DNA from: Puniceicoccales bacterium
Lineage (GTDB): Bacteria > Verrucomicrobiota > Verrucomicrobiia > Opitutales > Oceanipulchritudinaceae
Direction: 5' to 3'
Length of the DNA stretch: 11,415 nt
Assembly: GCA_030595525.1 (NCBI GenBank)
Contig: JAUVDD010000030.1
Location: 1-11,415 of the forward strand
Below, in pieces: positions 1 through 6,807 of this stretch (position 1 is its first letter; each line of letters opens with the position of its first letter). Under the pieces are notes generated by a model that had not been told where the DNA came from, searched no databases, and worked only from the letters and a program-made list of their open reading frames with translations. The position numbers were made by a program, and so were the translations under genes.

Positions 1-2
1 AA

Positions 3-482
3 AGGATGACCGACCTGACCGTTCGACGATCAATCGGAGGTATAGTTCTCTTCATGACGGTGATCCAGATTGTCCGAATGATTGCGGCTAAATCCAAATT
101 CGGTGACTTCTCTGAACGCCTGCCGCATTCATTGGGTTTTCGCTCGTTTCTCGGTTTATTGGGTGGCTTTGCCACAATGATTGCCAACGCGGCTGGTCCG
201 GTCAGCCATTTGTATTTCATCAGTGTTGGTTTGCCGAAAATGGTTTTCATTGGGACAGGCGCATGGTGCTTTTTCATCGTAAATATATTCAAGGTGCCTT
301 TGCAGGCACATCTTGGAATAATTAATATCAACTCCATTCAAATCAGCCTTGCCCTGGCACCTTTCGCCATGCTCGGAGCATGGATTGCCCCGAAAGTCGT
401 TCATCTTATTCCGCAGAAGCTCTTCACTTTTGCCGTTTGGTTCTTTATCGTTCTGGCCGGCATTAAGTTAACTTTCTTCTGA
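3..482 (+). CDS. TauE/SafE family membrane permease, C-terminal part (5' end outside window)
   Basis: This is the C-terminal half of a sulfite-exporter-like TauE/SafE permease, a family of inner-membrane proteins moving small organic or inorganic anions. The reading frame is open to the left edge, so the true start lies upstream; the ATG at base 6 is probably an internal Met. About 158 residues are visible where the family usually has about 250. They contain four or so hydrophobic segments separated by short loops. A Gly-rich helix with the pattern GLLGGFATMIANAAGP resembles the second half-repeat signature of the family. The frame ends with TGA two bases before the glpK start, so the two are probably co-transcribed. 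The substrate cannot be told from this fragment. Family assignment is fairly sure, function is not. Confidence 0.8.
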   Translation, partial: RMTDLTVRRSIGGIVLFMTVIQIVRMIAAKSKFGDFSERLPHSLGFRSFLGLLGGFATMIANAAGPVSHLYFISVGLPKMVFIGTGAWCFFIVNIFKVPLQAHLGIININSIQISLALAPFAMLGAWIAPKVVHLIPQKLFTFAVWFFIVLAGIKLTFF

Positions 483-484
483 AG

Positions 485-1981
485 ATGAAAAAGAAGTATA
501 TTCTGGCAATCGATCAGGGAACATCCACATCCCGGGCAATTCTTTTTAACAGGCAAGGGGAAGCTGTTTCCCAGGGACAAAAGGAATTCAAGCAGTTTTA
601 TCCAAAACCCGGGTGGGTTGAGCACGATCCGGAGGAAATCTGGAATTCCCAGCAATTCGCAATTGAAACAGCCATGAAAGCAGGTGGCGCACAACCGGAT
701 GATGTAACGGCAATCGGGATCACCAATCAACGCGAAACTACGGTTGTATGGGATCGAAATTCCGGGAAGCCAGTTTATCCGGCAATAGTCTGGCAGGATA
801 GACGTACTGCCAGTGAGTGTGATCGCATGCGGGAAGAAAAATTGGAACCGATTTTTCGCGATAAGACGGGCTTGTTGCTGGATCCGTATTTCTCTGGAAC
901 AAAGTTGGCTTGGATTCTCGATAACGTGAAGGGAGTACGCGATGCCGCTGAGAAGGGTGACCTTCTGTTTGGGACAATCGATTCCTGGTTATTGTGGAAA
1001 CTGACAAATGGGCGTGTTCACAAGACGGATGTTACAAATGCAAGCCGCACACTGATGATGAATATCCATTCAGGTGAATGGGATGAAGAACTGTTAAAGA
1101 TTCTCAATATCCCGATTGCGATGCTTCCCGAAATCAGGAGTTGTAGCGAAATTCTAGGTCAGGTAGATACGCAGAACACCCTTGCCGGTATCCCGATCAG
1201 TGGGATTGCCGGTGATCAACAAGCTGCCTTGTTTGGGCAGGCCTGCTTTGATCCAGGTATGGTGAAAAACACTTATGGAACAGGTTGTTTTCTTCTGATG
1301 AATACGGGAGAAAAGGCTATCCGGTCGAGTAACAACCTGCTCACTACGATTGCCTGGAAAATCGGGAACAAGACCAGCTATGCATTGGAAGGGTCGGTGT
1401 TTGTCGGGGGAGCCATCATTCAATGGCTGAGGGACGAATTGGGCATTATCAAGACTGCGCAGGAATGTGATGAACTGGCCGATTCGGTTGATGGAAATAG
1501 TGGTTTGTTCATTGTGCCCGCATTGACCGGACTGGGCGCACCTCACTGGGATCCATATGCGCGTGGATTGGCAGTGGGTTTTAGTAGAGGAACCAATAAA
1601 GCGCATTTCTGCAGGGCTGCCTTGGAATCGATTGCTTTTCAATCGGCGGACTTGATCGATTGTATGAAGCGCGATAGCGAAATTGAGCTGAAGGAGCTCC
1701 GAGTTGATGGAGGTGCATCGAAGAGCCGTCAATTGCTTCAATTCCAAGCCGATCTATTGGGATCAGATGTGATCCGGCCCACTTGTATTGAGACAACTGC
1801 CATGGGCGCTGCTTACCTTGCGGGGCTTGCGGTCGGATTTTGGGATAATTTGGACGATATTAAGGAAAACTGGAAAGTGTCGCAGGTGTTTTTACCCGAA
1901 ATGGAGGAAGAGGCTGTTGAAAAATTGAAAGCAGGCTGGAATAAGGCTGTCCAACGTTCAAAAAACTGGATAGATCGTTGA
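485..1981 (+). CDS. glpK: Glycerol kinase
   Basis: This cytoplasmic FGGY-family kinase phosphorylates glycerol to sn-glycerol 3-phosphate with ATP, feeding glycolysis and phospholipid synthesis. At 498 residues it is full length. Visible landmarks are the N-terminal phosphate loop DQGTSTSRA (D10), the glycerol-binding NQRE (81-84, R83/E84), Y135 in the DPYFSGTK segment, the catalytic base D244 in GIAGDQQAALFGQ, the nucleotide-site TYGTG (263-267), and VDGGAS (407-412). The fructose-1,6-bisphosphate loop of the E. coli enzyme (GGKGGTR, just before IPISG) is missing; the corresponding stretch reads VDTQNTLAG. The enzyme may therefore be insensitive to that inhibitor. The ATG lies two bases after the permease stop and has no strong ribosome-binding site, which suggests coupled translation. 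ruvC follows 10 bases downstream. No glpF or glpD is visible here. Confidence 0.97.
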   Translation: MKKKYILAIDQGTSTSRAILFNRQGEAVSQGQKEFKQFYPKPGWVEHDPEEIWNSQQFAIETAMKAGGAQPDDVTAIGITNQRETTVVWDRNSGKPVYPAIVWQDRRTASECDRMREEKLEPIFRDKTGLLLDPYFSGTKLAWILDNVKGVRDAAEKGDLLFGTIDSWLLWKLTNGRVHKTDVTNASRTLMMNIHSGEWDEELLKILNIPIAMLPEIRSCSEILGQVDTQNTLAGIPISGIAGDQQAALFGQACFDPGMVKNTYGTGCFLLMNTGEKAIRSSNNLLTTIAWKIGNKTSYALEGSVFVGGAIIQWLRDELGIIKTAQECDELADSVDGNSGLFIVPALTGLGAPHWDPYARGLAVGFSRGTNKAHFCRAALESIAFQSADLIDCMKRDSEIELKELRVDGGASKSRQLLQFQADLLGSDVIRPTCIETTAMGAAYLAGLAVGFWDNLDDIKENWKVSQVFLPEMEEEAVEKLKAGWNKAVQRSKNWIDR

Positions 1982-1991
1982 TCTATAATTT

Positions 1992-2582
1992 ATGGCCGCA
2001 AAATCCTCCAGAGCCCAATGGGCTGCACAAATAAAAAATGGTACCTTGGGTAAATCCAAGGGAGCGCCGATTACCGGCTTTTTTAATCGCAAGGCTTTCA
2101 AGGGTATCATTTTGGGTATCGATCCCAGTCTGAGAGGGACCGGGCTGGCTGTTGTCAGGTTCATTGGCAAAGAAAAGGGGGAGCTCTTGCACACTGAAAC
2201 TGTAAGTCCTCCCAAAGAGGCGGATTTGCCTAATTGTCTGGGCTGCATAGCTGAGGCGGTGGAAAAATTGATCAAGAAATATCCGCCAACTGCAGTAGCC
2301 GTTGAGGAGACAATTTACGTCCAGAATTTTCGGACTGCTCAGAAACTAGGGGCTGCCCGCGGGGCTGCCATCGGACAAGCAGCAAAGCGTGGTATTCCGG
2401 TGTTCGAATATCCGCCCCTAAGGATTAAACAGGCAGTGGTCGGTTATGGACGCGCCAGCAAGGAACAGGTCACAAAGCAGGTCAAATCGCTTCTGGGATT
2501 GGAAAATGAGCTACCATTCGACGAGGCCGATGCGTCAGCAGCTGCCATTTGCCATGCCTGGACCGGTGGTCCCAGCGAGTGA
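1992..2582 (+). CDS. ruvC: Crossover junction endodeoxyribonuclease RuvC
   Basis: RuvC is the nuclease that resolves Holliday junctions with the RuvAB motor during recombinational repair. The RNase-H-like core starts near residue 38 with GIILGIDPSLRGTG, which carries the first catalytic Asp (D44). E105 lies in VEETIYVQN, followed by the conserved helix KLGAARGAA. The last two acidic residues are D176 and D179 in the FDEADASAAAICHA segment. All four metal ligands are thus present. The protein has 196 residues and an unusual basic N-terminal extension of about 36 residues before the first beta strand; E. coli RuvC starts almost directly at the strand. A shorter form could begin at a TTG at base 2046, but the ATG at 1992 is the only Met before the core. 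It follows glpK by 10 bases, without ruvA or ruvB nearby. Confidence 0.93.
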   Translation: MAAKSSRAQWAAQIKNGTLGKSKGAPITGFFNRKAFKGIILGIDPSLRGTGLAVVRFIGKEKGELLHTETVSPPKEADLPNCLGCIAEAVEKLIKKYPPTAVAVEETIYVQNFRTAQKLGAARGAAIGQAAKRGIPVFEYPPLRIKQAVVGYGRASKEQVTKQVKSLLGLENELPFDEADASAAAICHAWTGGPSE

Positions 2583-2595
2583 TTTTTATCCAAAT

Positions 2596-2626
2596 TTGTA
2601 TGATTTCGGCGCAATAAGCGTAGAAT
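2596..2626 (+). promoter_or_regulatory. Possible sigma-70-like promoter for rpsB-tsf
   Basis: The 228-base gap between ruvC and rpsB begins with an AT-rich stretch that contains TTGTAT (2596-2601) and TAGAAT (2621-2626), 19 bases apart. The -10-like hexamer is good, but the -35 and the spacing are poor. A transcript starting near 2633 would have a leader of about 180 bases ahead of the rpsB start, which is common for this operon in other bacteria. This is a weak call based on pattern alone. Confidence 0.25.
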
Positions 2627-2752
2627 TTCGAGAATGACCCCCAAATCCGCATTATACGCTTGCACTGCGGCTTCAGGACGCTTTCTTCACTCCTTTTCCG
2701 TCAGATTGTCGGCATTACGTCGGCAACGGAGAACCTTCAGATAAAAATGAAA

Positions 2753-2799
2753 GCTGGCGGTGCGGCCAGCCAGTTTGTCCCGGATGCGGGATGCCGCAC
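2753..2799 (+). promoter_or_regulatory. Structured rpsB leader with two mutually exclusive hairpins
   Basis: Hairpin A pairs GCTGGC (2753-2758) with GCCAGC (2765-2770) around a 6-base loop. Hairpin B pairs GTGCGGC (2760-2766) with GCCGCAC (2793-2799) and encloses an inner hairpin TCCCG (2778-2782) / CGGGA (2787-2791) with loop GATG. A and B share bases 2765-2766 and B's 5' arm covers A's loop, so only one can form. B ends 11 bases before the rpsB ATG. rpsB leaders in several bacterial groups are known targets of autoregulation by ribosomal protein S2, so this is a reasonable candidate for such a switch. There is no U-tract, so it does not look like an attenuator terminator. Confidence 0.5.
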
Positions 2800-2810
2800 G
2801 AATACATATC

Positions 2811-3638
2811 ATGAATATCACAATTAAAGACCTGTTGGACGCAGGGGTGCACTTCGGTCACCAGTTGCGTCGGTTCAATCCAAAGTCTAAGAAATTCGTC
2901 TTCGATAATCGTCAAGGCATTAGCGTGATCGATTTGGAAAAGACCTTTGCACAACTCGAACTTGCAGCTAAATTCATCGAAGAGACAATCGCCGGTGGAA
3001 AGAACATTTTAATGGTTGGTACCAAGCGTCAAGCACGGGAGCTGATCAAGGAAGCTGCGATTGGCAGTAACATGCCGTATGCTACCTCACGTTGGTTGGG
3101 TGGCACGTTGACCAATTTCGTCACTGTTCGCCGTTCCATTGAAAAGTACAAACAGTACATGCAATGGGAAGGGGATGGCACTCTCGAGAAAATGCACAAC
3201 AAGGAAAGTTCTGCAATTCGTCGTGAAATGTCCCGAATGAATCGTAATTTTGAAGGTATCGTCCAATTGGAGAAAATGCCTTCTGCCCTGTTCGTAGTTG
3301 ATACCAAGACGGAAGATATCGCGGTAGCTGAAGCAAACCGTTTGAAAATCCCGGTGATTGCCCTGGTGGACACAAACAGTGACCCATCCAAGATCACTTA
3401 CCCGATTCCGGGCAATGACGACTCGATCAAGTCCATTCGCATCATTGTTGAAGTGGTGATGGATGCCATCCAGGCAGGTATTGCACAGCGATCCCAGTCG
3501 GAAGCTATCCAGACACGGACTGTGAAACCAATTATTGAAGCTCCCACGGTGGAAAATCAGGTTCCAGTAACCGCGATTCGTTCCGATGAAGGTGAAAATG
3601 ATGCCGTTCCTGAAACATTCAGCAGCGACGAAGAATAA
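2811..3638 (+). CDS. rpsB: Small ribosomal subunit protein uS2
   Basis: This is ribosomal protein S2, which binds at the head-body junction of the 30S subunit and helps recruit S1. The protein starts with the classical segment [18 protein letters not shown] and continues with the [18 protein letters not shown] and [19 protein letters not shown] blocks of the family. [13 protein letters not shown] and the [15 protein letters not shown] block are also present. The frame can be extended to a GTG at 2760, but the extra residues do not resemble S2 and overlap the leader hairpins, so the ATG at 2811 is chosen. The length is 275 residues. The last 40 or so form a Pro/Glu-rich, acidic, probably disordered tail ending in DEE, longer than in E. 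coli. No Shine-Dalgarno sequence is seen. tsf follows after 24 bases, the usual rpsB-tsf order. Confidence 0.98.
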   Translation: MNITIKDLLDAGVHFGHQLRRFNPKSKKFVFDNRQGISVIDLEKTFAQLELAAKFIEETIAGGKNILMVGTKRQARELIKEAAIGSNMPYATSRWLGGTLTNFVTVRRSIEKYKQYMQWEGDGTLEKMHNKESSAIRREMSRMNRNFEGIVQLEKMPSALFVVDTKTEDIAVAEANRLKIPVIALVDTNSDPSKITYPIPGNDDSIKSIRIIVEVVMDAIQAGIAQRSQSEAIQTRTVKPIIEAPTVENQVPVTAIRSDEGENDAVPETFSSDEE

Positions 3639-3662
3639 CTTTAACTGACAATAATTATACCA

Positions 3663-4253
3663 ATGAGCCAAATTACCGCAAAAATGGTAGGAGATTTGCG
3701 TGCCAAGACTGGTGCCGGTCTCATGGATTGCAAAAGAGCCCTTGTGGACTCAGACGGCAATGAAGAACAAGCAATTGACCTTCTCCGGAAGAAGGGGATT
3801 GCCAGCGCTGCCAAAAAGGCTGACCGCTCCGCATCTGACGGACTGGTTGAAGCCTACATCCACATGGGTGGAAAGGTTGGCGTTCTTGTTGAACTGAATT
3901 GTGAAACTGACTTTGTTGCAAAGACTGACGATTACAAGTCGTTGGTGCGTGACATTGCCATGCACATTGCTGCTACCAATCCTATCTGTGTGAATCGCGA
4001 AGACGTTCCTGCAGATATCATTGAAAAGGAAAAGGAAGTCGCTTCTGCCCAGATTCAGGGCAAGCCGGCTAACATCGTCGAAAAGATCGTCGCTGGAAAG
4101 ATCGATAAGTACTATCAGGAAAATGTCCTGATGGAGCAGCCATTCGTGAAGAACACCGACCTCACCATCAAGGAAATGCTCAAGGAGCAGATCACCAAGA
4201 TGGGCGAAAACATGGTAATCAATCGCTTTGCCCGATTCCAGATCGGTGCCTAG
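3663..4253 (+). CDS. tsf: Translation elongation factor Ts
   Basis: EF-Ts is the guanine-nucleotide exchange factor that releases GDP from EF-Tu. Residues 1-45 form the UBA-like N-terminal domain with the signature VGDLRAKTGAGLMDCKRAL and the following LLRKKG. The core contains the TDFVA motif (82-86), whose Asp and Phe contact EF-Tu in known structures. The C-terminal part carries QPFVKN and the final NRFARFQIG block. At 196 residues it is the short, single-core-subdomain form known from Thermus, rather than the ~280-residue E. coli form. It lies 24 bases behind rpsB and ahead of a strong terminator, so the two form a unit. No clear Shine-Dalgarno sequence precedes the ATG. Confidence 0.97.
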   Translation: MSQITAKMVGDLRAKTGAGLMDCKRALVDSDGNEEQAIDLLRKKGIASAAKKADRSASDGLVEAYIHMGGKVGVLVELNCETDFVAKTDDYKSLVRDIAMHIAATNPICVNREDVPADIIEKEKEVASAQIQGKPANIVEKIVAGKIDKYYQENVLMEQPFVKNTDLTIKEMLKEQITKMGENMVINRFARFQIGA

Positions 4254-4283
4254 GGATTAAGAAATCAGTAATTATATTTAGAG

Positions 4284-4320
4284 GGCTCCGTTCCGCATAT
4301 GCAGGACGGGGCCTTTTTTT
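4284..4320 (+). terminator. Rho-independent terminator after tsf
   Basis: The 5' arm GGCTCCGTTCC (4284-4294) pairs with GGACGGGGCC (4304-4313), giving ten pairs with one T.G wobble and one bulged T at 4292. The loop, GCATATGCA, is itself nearly palindromic. Seven T residues follow (4314-4320). It ends the rpsB-tsf transcript. On the minus strand the hairpin is preceded by seven A and followed by TAAATATAATT, so it may also serve the convergent CPBP gene. Confidence 0.92.
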
Positions 4321-4334
4321 ATTTTAGTACTGAA

Positions 4335-4961
4335 TTACCAAAGACCGACTACGTGTCCTTGTGCCAGTTTCACCACAAATACGGCAATATTGCTGGCAAT
4401 ATGGGCTGAAAAACAAGGCATAAGGGATCTATTCGGATTCCATTTTAGAAATCTCAGAGAATAGAACCACAAGGAATTAACGAATAGAATTATGAGCGAC
4501 CAGCTTTCCTTTAATCCAAGTTTAATTGTCAAGGTGGCGTAATCTCCTTCGTTTGAATAGTCGATATAGTATTGATAATGCAGAAGGGCGAAAAGCAGAG
4601 AGAACCCGATGATACTCAAGACAAGCAGGTTTCGGCCTTTGGATTGGATGGCCAGATATCCTCTAAAAATAATTTCCTCAAGAATACCTGCTCCAATCAT
4701 ACTCAGCAGCAAGATAGCAGGTATGTCGGTTTGATCCTCTGATACTCCGAGGGAAATTTCACCCACAGTTTCTATACCAACCAGAATGATTGCTCCGAAA
4801 ACACCAATCCAGATTAATTTGAGGGATGCACTCGTTGCACCTGGCAGAGCTCTGGGATTGGGGTTTCCGGAATTTGCTGCACGATAGTCATCATACCACA
4901 GTTTTGCCAGATAGGCAGCTCCGGCAAACAGTACCAGTATCAGGAGAGGAGATTCTGTCAT
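4335..4961 (-). CDS. CPBP family intramembrane metalloprotease (CAAX protease-like)
   Basis: This is a polytopic membrane protein of the CPBP (Abi/Rce1-like) family. Numbered from the chosen Met it has 208 residues. It shows the three active-site motifs: EEIIFRG (E95, E96, R100), FALLH (F124, H128) and HIASN (H187, N191). Several hydrophobic segments alternate with short loops. The frame extends upstream to a TTG at 5048 and an ATG at 5021. I chose the ATG at 4961 because the family-like sequence begins with the first membrane helix (TESPLLILVLF) and because a longer form would leave almost no room for a divergent promoter. No clear ribosome-binding site supports any of the three. Bacterial members include site-1-type proteases of anti-sigma factors and bacteriocin-immunity proteins. 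Whether this one acts on the anti-sigma-like protein encoded 2 kb away is only a guess. Confidence 0.85.
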   Translation of the reverse strand: MTESPLLILVLFAGAAYLAKLWYDDYRAANSGNPNPRALPGATSASLKLIWIGVFGAIILVGIETVGEISLGVSEDQTDIPAILLLSMIGAGILEEIIFRGYLAIQSKGRNLLVLSIIGFSLLFALLHYQYYIDYSNEGDYATLTIKLGLKESWSLIILFVNSLWFYSLRFLKWNPNRSLMPCFSAHIASNIAVFVVKLAQGHVVGLW

Positions 4962-5031
4962 GAGAAACCAAATGTCCGGAAATTTGCTACCGGGCAAGCG
5001 ATTTGTGAAAGTGCAAATCATTCCGGTGAGC

Positions 5032-5060
5032 TTGATTTTGGTGAACAAGGACCCTAGCGT
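5032..5060 (+). promoter_or_regulatory. Possible promoter of the polyprenyl synthase gene
   Basis: TTGATT (5032-5037) and TAGCGT (5055-5060) are separated by 17 bases. The -35 is fair, the -10 poor. The ATG at 5070 would lie only a few bases after the transcription start, giving a nearly leaderless message. Pattern-only evidence. Confidence 0.25.
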
Positions 5061-5069
5061 ATCCGGCTT

Positions 5070-6095
5070 ATGGAGAAATCCGCTCTAAAATCATCCCAGT
5101 TGCCAGGAAACGCTGATTTCCAGAAAATAGTGGGACCGCTACGTCCTGCATTTGTTGAACTCGCTTCACTGCTGGCTACTCAGGTTGTATCATTTGAGCC
5201 GGAAGTTCAGCCTTTGGTTGAGTACTGCTTCGGGCATAGTGGAAAGAAACTTCGCCCAATTCTTGTCTTTCTGATGGGATTGACTCCACAAAAGCCGATT
5301 GATCCAGCTATAATTAAGGCAGCTGCAATTGTTGAGTTGGTACATCTGGCAACCCTTGTTCATGACGATATCCTGGATGAAGCTGAAATGCGTCATCGAA
5401 CGGAAACTTTGGTCAGTAAGTATGGTCCTCATGTGGCGGTCCTGCTGGGCGATGCCTTGTTTTCACATGCCCTGCATTTGGCATCCGAGTACCCAAGTGT
5501 GGAGGTTTGCCGCGCTGTATCGCTCGCTACCCGGCAGGTTTGCTCCGGTGAAATTGCACAGACTTTTGCCCGTGGTGGCAATGCACCCGATCTTCCTGCT
5601 TATTATCGGATGATCGATTTAAAGACTGCCGAATTGTTCAACGTTTCCGCCTATTTGGGTGGTTATCTGGCCGGTTTCAATGACGAGCAGTTGCAAGCGG
5701 CACGGGTTTACGCGAGACACTTGGGGATTGCCTACCAGATTTACGATGACGCAGCGGACATTTTTGCCGAGGAATCCGTAGCGGGTAAGACCCTTGGTAC
5801 AGATCTGGCCACTGGGAAGTATACTTTACCGATTTTGCTCTGGTTGAATGAAAAGGATGACGACGAACAGGCCGTTATTCTGGAACAACTGAAATCGCCG
5901 GACAATGGTGGATTGGATGTGAGATCAGAGCTAATGGCTGCCGATATACTGAACAAGACGGGCAAGGCCTTTCACAGGGAAATAGAGAAGTCTCGCCAGG
6001 CTCTGGAAATCATTCCAGGTGAAGAAAAACGAGAAAAATTAGCCCAGTTGGCAAATTTTGTGGCCCAGGCATGGAATAAATTCAACATTCGGTGA
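5070..6095 (+). CDS. Long-chain all-trans polyprenyl diphosphate synthase
   Basis: This soluble enzyme condenses isopentenyl diphosphate units onto an allylic primer, typically to make the side chain of menaquinone or ubiquinone. Both Asp-rich motifs are intact: DDILD (99-103) followed by EAEMRHR, and DDAAD (226-230) in the QIYDDAADI block. The conserved GKKLRP precedes them, and GKTLGTDLATGKYTLP follows. The fifth residue before the first motif is Ala rather than Phe or Tyr. In this family a small residue there allows long products, so an octaprenyl- or similar-type synthase is more likely than a farnesyl synthase. The exact chain length cannot be read. The length, 341 residues, is normal. 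The last 90 residues are less conserved and charged. It sits alone ahead of the sigma-factor cluster, 65 bases upstream of it. Confidence 0.93.
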   Translation: MEKSALKSSQLPGNADFQKIVGPLRPAFVELASLLATQVVSFEPEVQPLVEYCFGHSGKKLRPILVFLMGLTPQKPIDPAIIKAAAIVELVHLATLVHDDILDEAEMRHRTETLVSKYGPHVAVLLGDALFSHALHLASEYPSVEVCRAVSLATRQVCSGEIAQTFARGGNAPDLPAYYRMIDLKTAELFNVSAYLGGYLAGFNDEQLQAARVYARHLGIAYQIYDDAADIFAEESVAGKTLGTDLATGKYTLPILLWLNEKDDDEQAVILEQLKSPDNGGLDVRSELMAADILNKTGKAFHREIEKSRQALEIIPGEEKREKLAQLANFVAQAWNKFNIR

Positions 6096-6110
6096 TCAAA
6101 CTAAGTGTAT

Positions 6111-6151
6111 TTGAGATAGTTCTTGAACGTATTTACTTAACGATTAGTCTG
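6111..6151 (+). promoter_or_regulatory. Candidate overlapping housekeeping and ECF-type promoters for the sigma cluster
   Basis: In the 65-base gap before the sigma gene, TTGAGA (6111-6116) stands 17 bases before TACTTA (6134-6139), a possible housekeeping promoter with a good -35 and poor -10. Overlapping it, GAAC (6125-6128) is followed after 18 bases by GTCTG (6147-6151). This resembles the GAAC...TCTGA arrangement recognised by RpoE-like ECF factors, so the sigma factor may control its own gene. Either start would leave a leader of only a few to ~15 bases. Confidence 0.35.
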
Positions 6152-6160
6152 TTAAATTAG

Positions 6161-6796
6161 ATGTCTTTAACCAAACCAGTAGACACCTCGGTTGCTTTTG
6201 ATGCAAGTGAGGAGAAAGCGACTGTAGCCAGCACGGACCAAGTGCTGGTTGAGCGCGTTCAATCTGGTGATGTTGCGGCATTCGATGTTCTAGTTAGAAA
6301 ATACCGTGAACGCCTTTATGGTATTATCTACAATTTGACCTCCAATCGTGAGGATGCAGCTGATTTGACACAGGAGGCTTTCATTAAGGCCTTCAGTTCG
6401 ATCAACCGGTTTAGAGGTAACTCAGCATTCTTCACATGGTTGTACCGCATTGGAGTCAATACGGCCTTAAGCCATCTCAAACGTAACCGATTCCGTCGAT
6501 TCTTCAGCCTGGAGCATATTCAGGAGGAAGGAAGCAATGCCCAGGTCCTTGAGACTTTGGCAGCGAAGCATAAATCCGAGAAGGGTGCCTTGCTGAGTGA
6601 GTTGCAGGAAAAATTGAACGAAGCCATGCAAAAGCTGTCTTCTAAGCATAGGACAGTTGTAGTGCTTTTTGAGATAGAAGGCTTAAGCCACCAGGAAATT
6701 GCGGACATTGTGGGGTGCTCGGTCGGAACCGTGCGATCCCGGCTTCACTATGCCAAGCAGCAACTGCAGGCTGATCTCAAACAATTTATCGATTAA
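6161..6796 (+). CDS. RNA polymerase sigma factor, ECF subfamily (RpoE-like)
   Basis: This is a group-4 (ECF) sigma factor that directs RNA polymerase to a dedicated set of promoters. Region 2 spans about residues 27-112 and contains VRKYRERLYGIIYNL, the -10-recognition helix with DAADLTQEAFIKAF (66-78), and FRGNSAFFTWLYRI (84-97). Region 4 spans about 148-205, with LSSKHRTVVVLFEIEG and the helix-turn-helix HQEIADIVGCSVGTVRSRL (177-195) that reads the -35 element. A variable linker (~115-147) joins them. The first 25 residues are an uncharacteristic Thr/Ser/acidic extension. No internal Met offers an alternative start. The length, 211 residues, is typical. A single-pass anti-sigma-like gene follows after 11 bases, then a secreted PDZ protein and an acyltransferase, so an envelope-related regulon is likely. 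Confidence 0.95.
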   Translation: MSLTKPVDTSVAFDASEEKATVASTDQVLVERVQSGDVAAFDVLVRKYRERLYGIIYNLTSNREDAADLTQEAFIKAFSSINRFRGNSAFFTWLYRIGVNTALSHLKRNRFRRFFSLEHIQEEGSNAQVLETLAAKHKSEKGALLSELQEKLNEAMQKLSSKHRTVVVLFEIEGLSHQEIADIVGCSVGTVRSRLHYAKQQLQADLKQFID

Positions 6797-6807
6797 TCGA
6801 GGAATAC

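Noticed and set aside
1154..1747. 197-residue minus-strand frame inside glpK.
   Set aside because: Shadow of the strongly conserved glpK coding frame; no recognisable product.
2760..2810. GTG-started N-terminal extension of rpsB.
   Set aside because: The extra 17 residues do not resemble S2, which begins at MNITIKDLL; the DNA is explained by the leader hairpins.
3663..4253. EF-Ts only 196 residues, as if truncated.
   Set aside because: The C-terminal NRFARFQIG block is present and a terminator follows; this is a known short form of the family.
4962..5048. Longer CPBP forms starting at TTG 5048 or ATG 5021.
   Set aside because: They add a hydrophilic, non-family-like stretch and leave almost no divergent promoter space. 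Not fully excluded.
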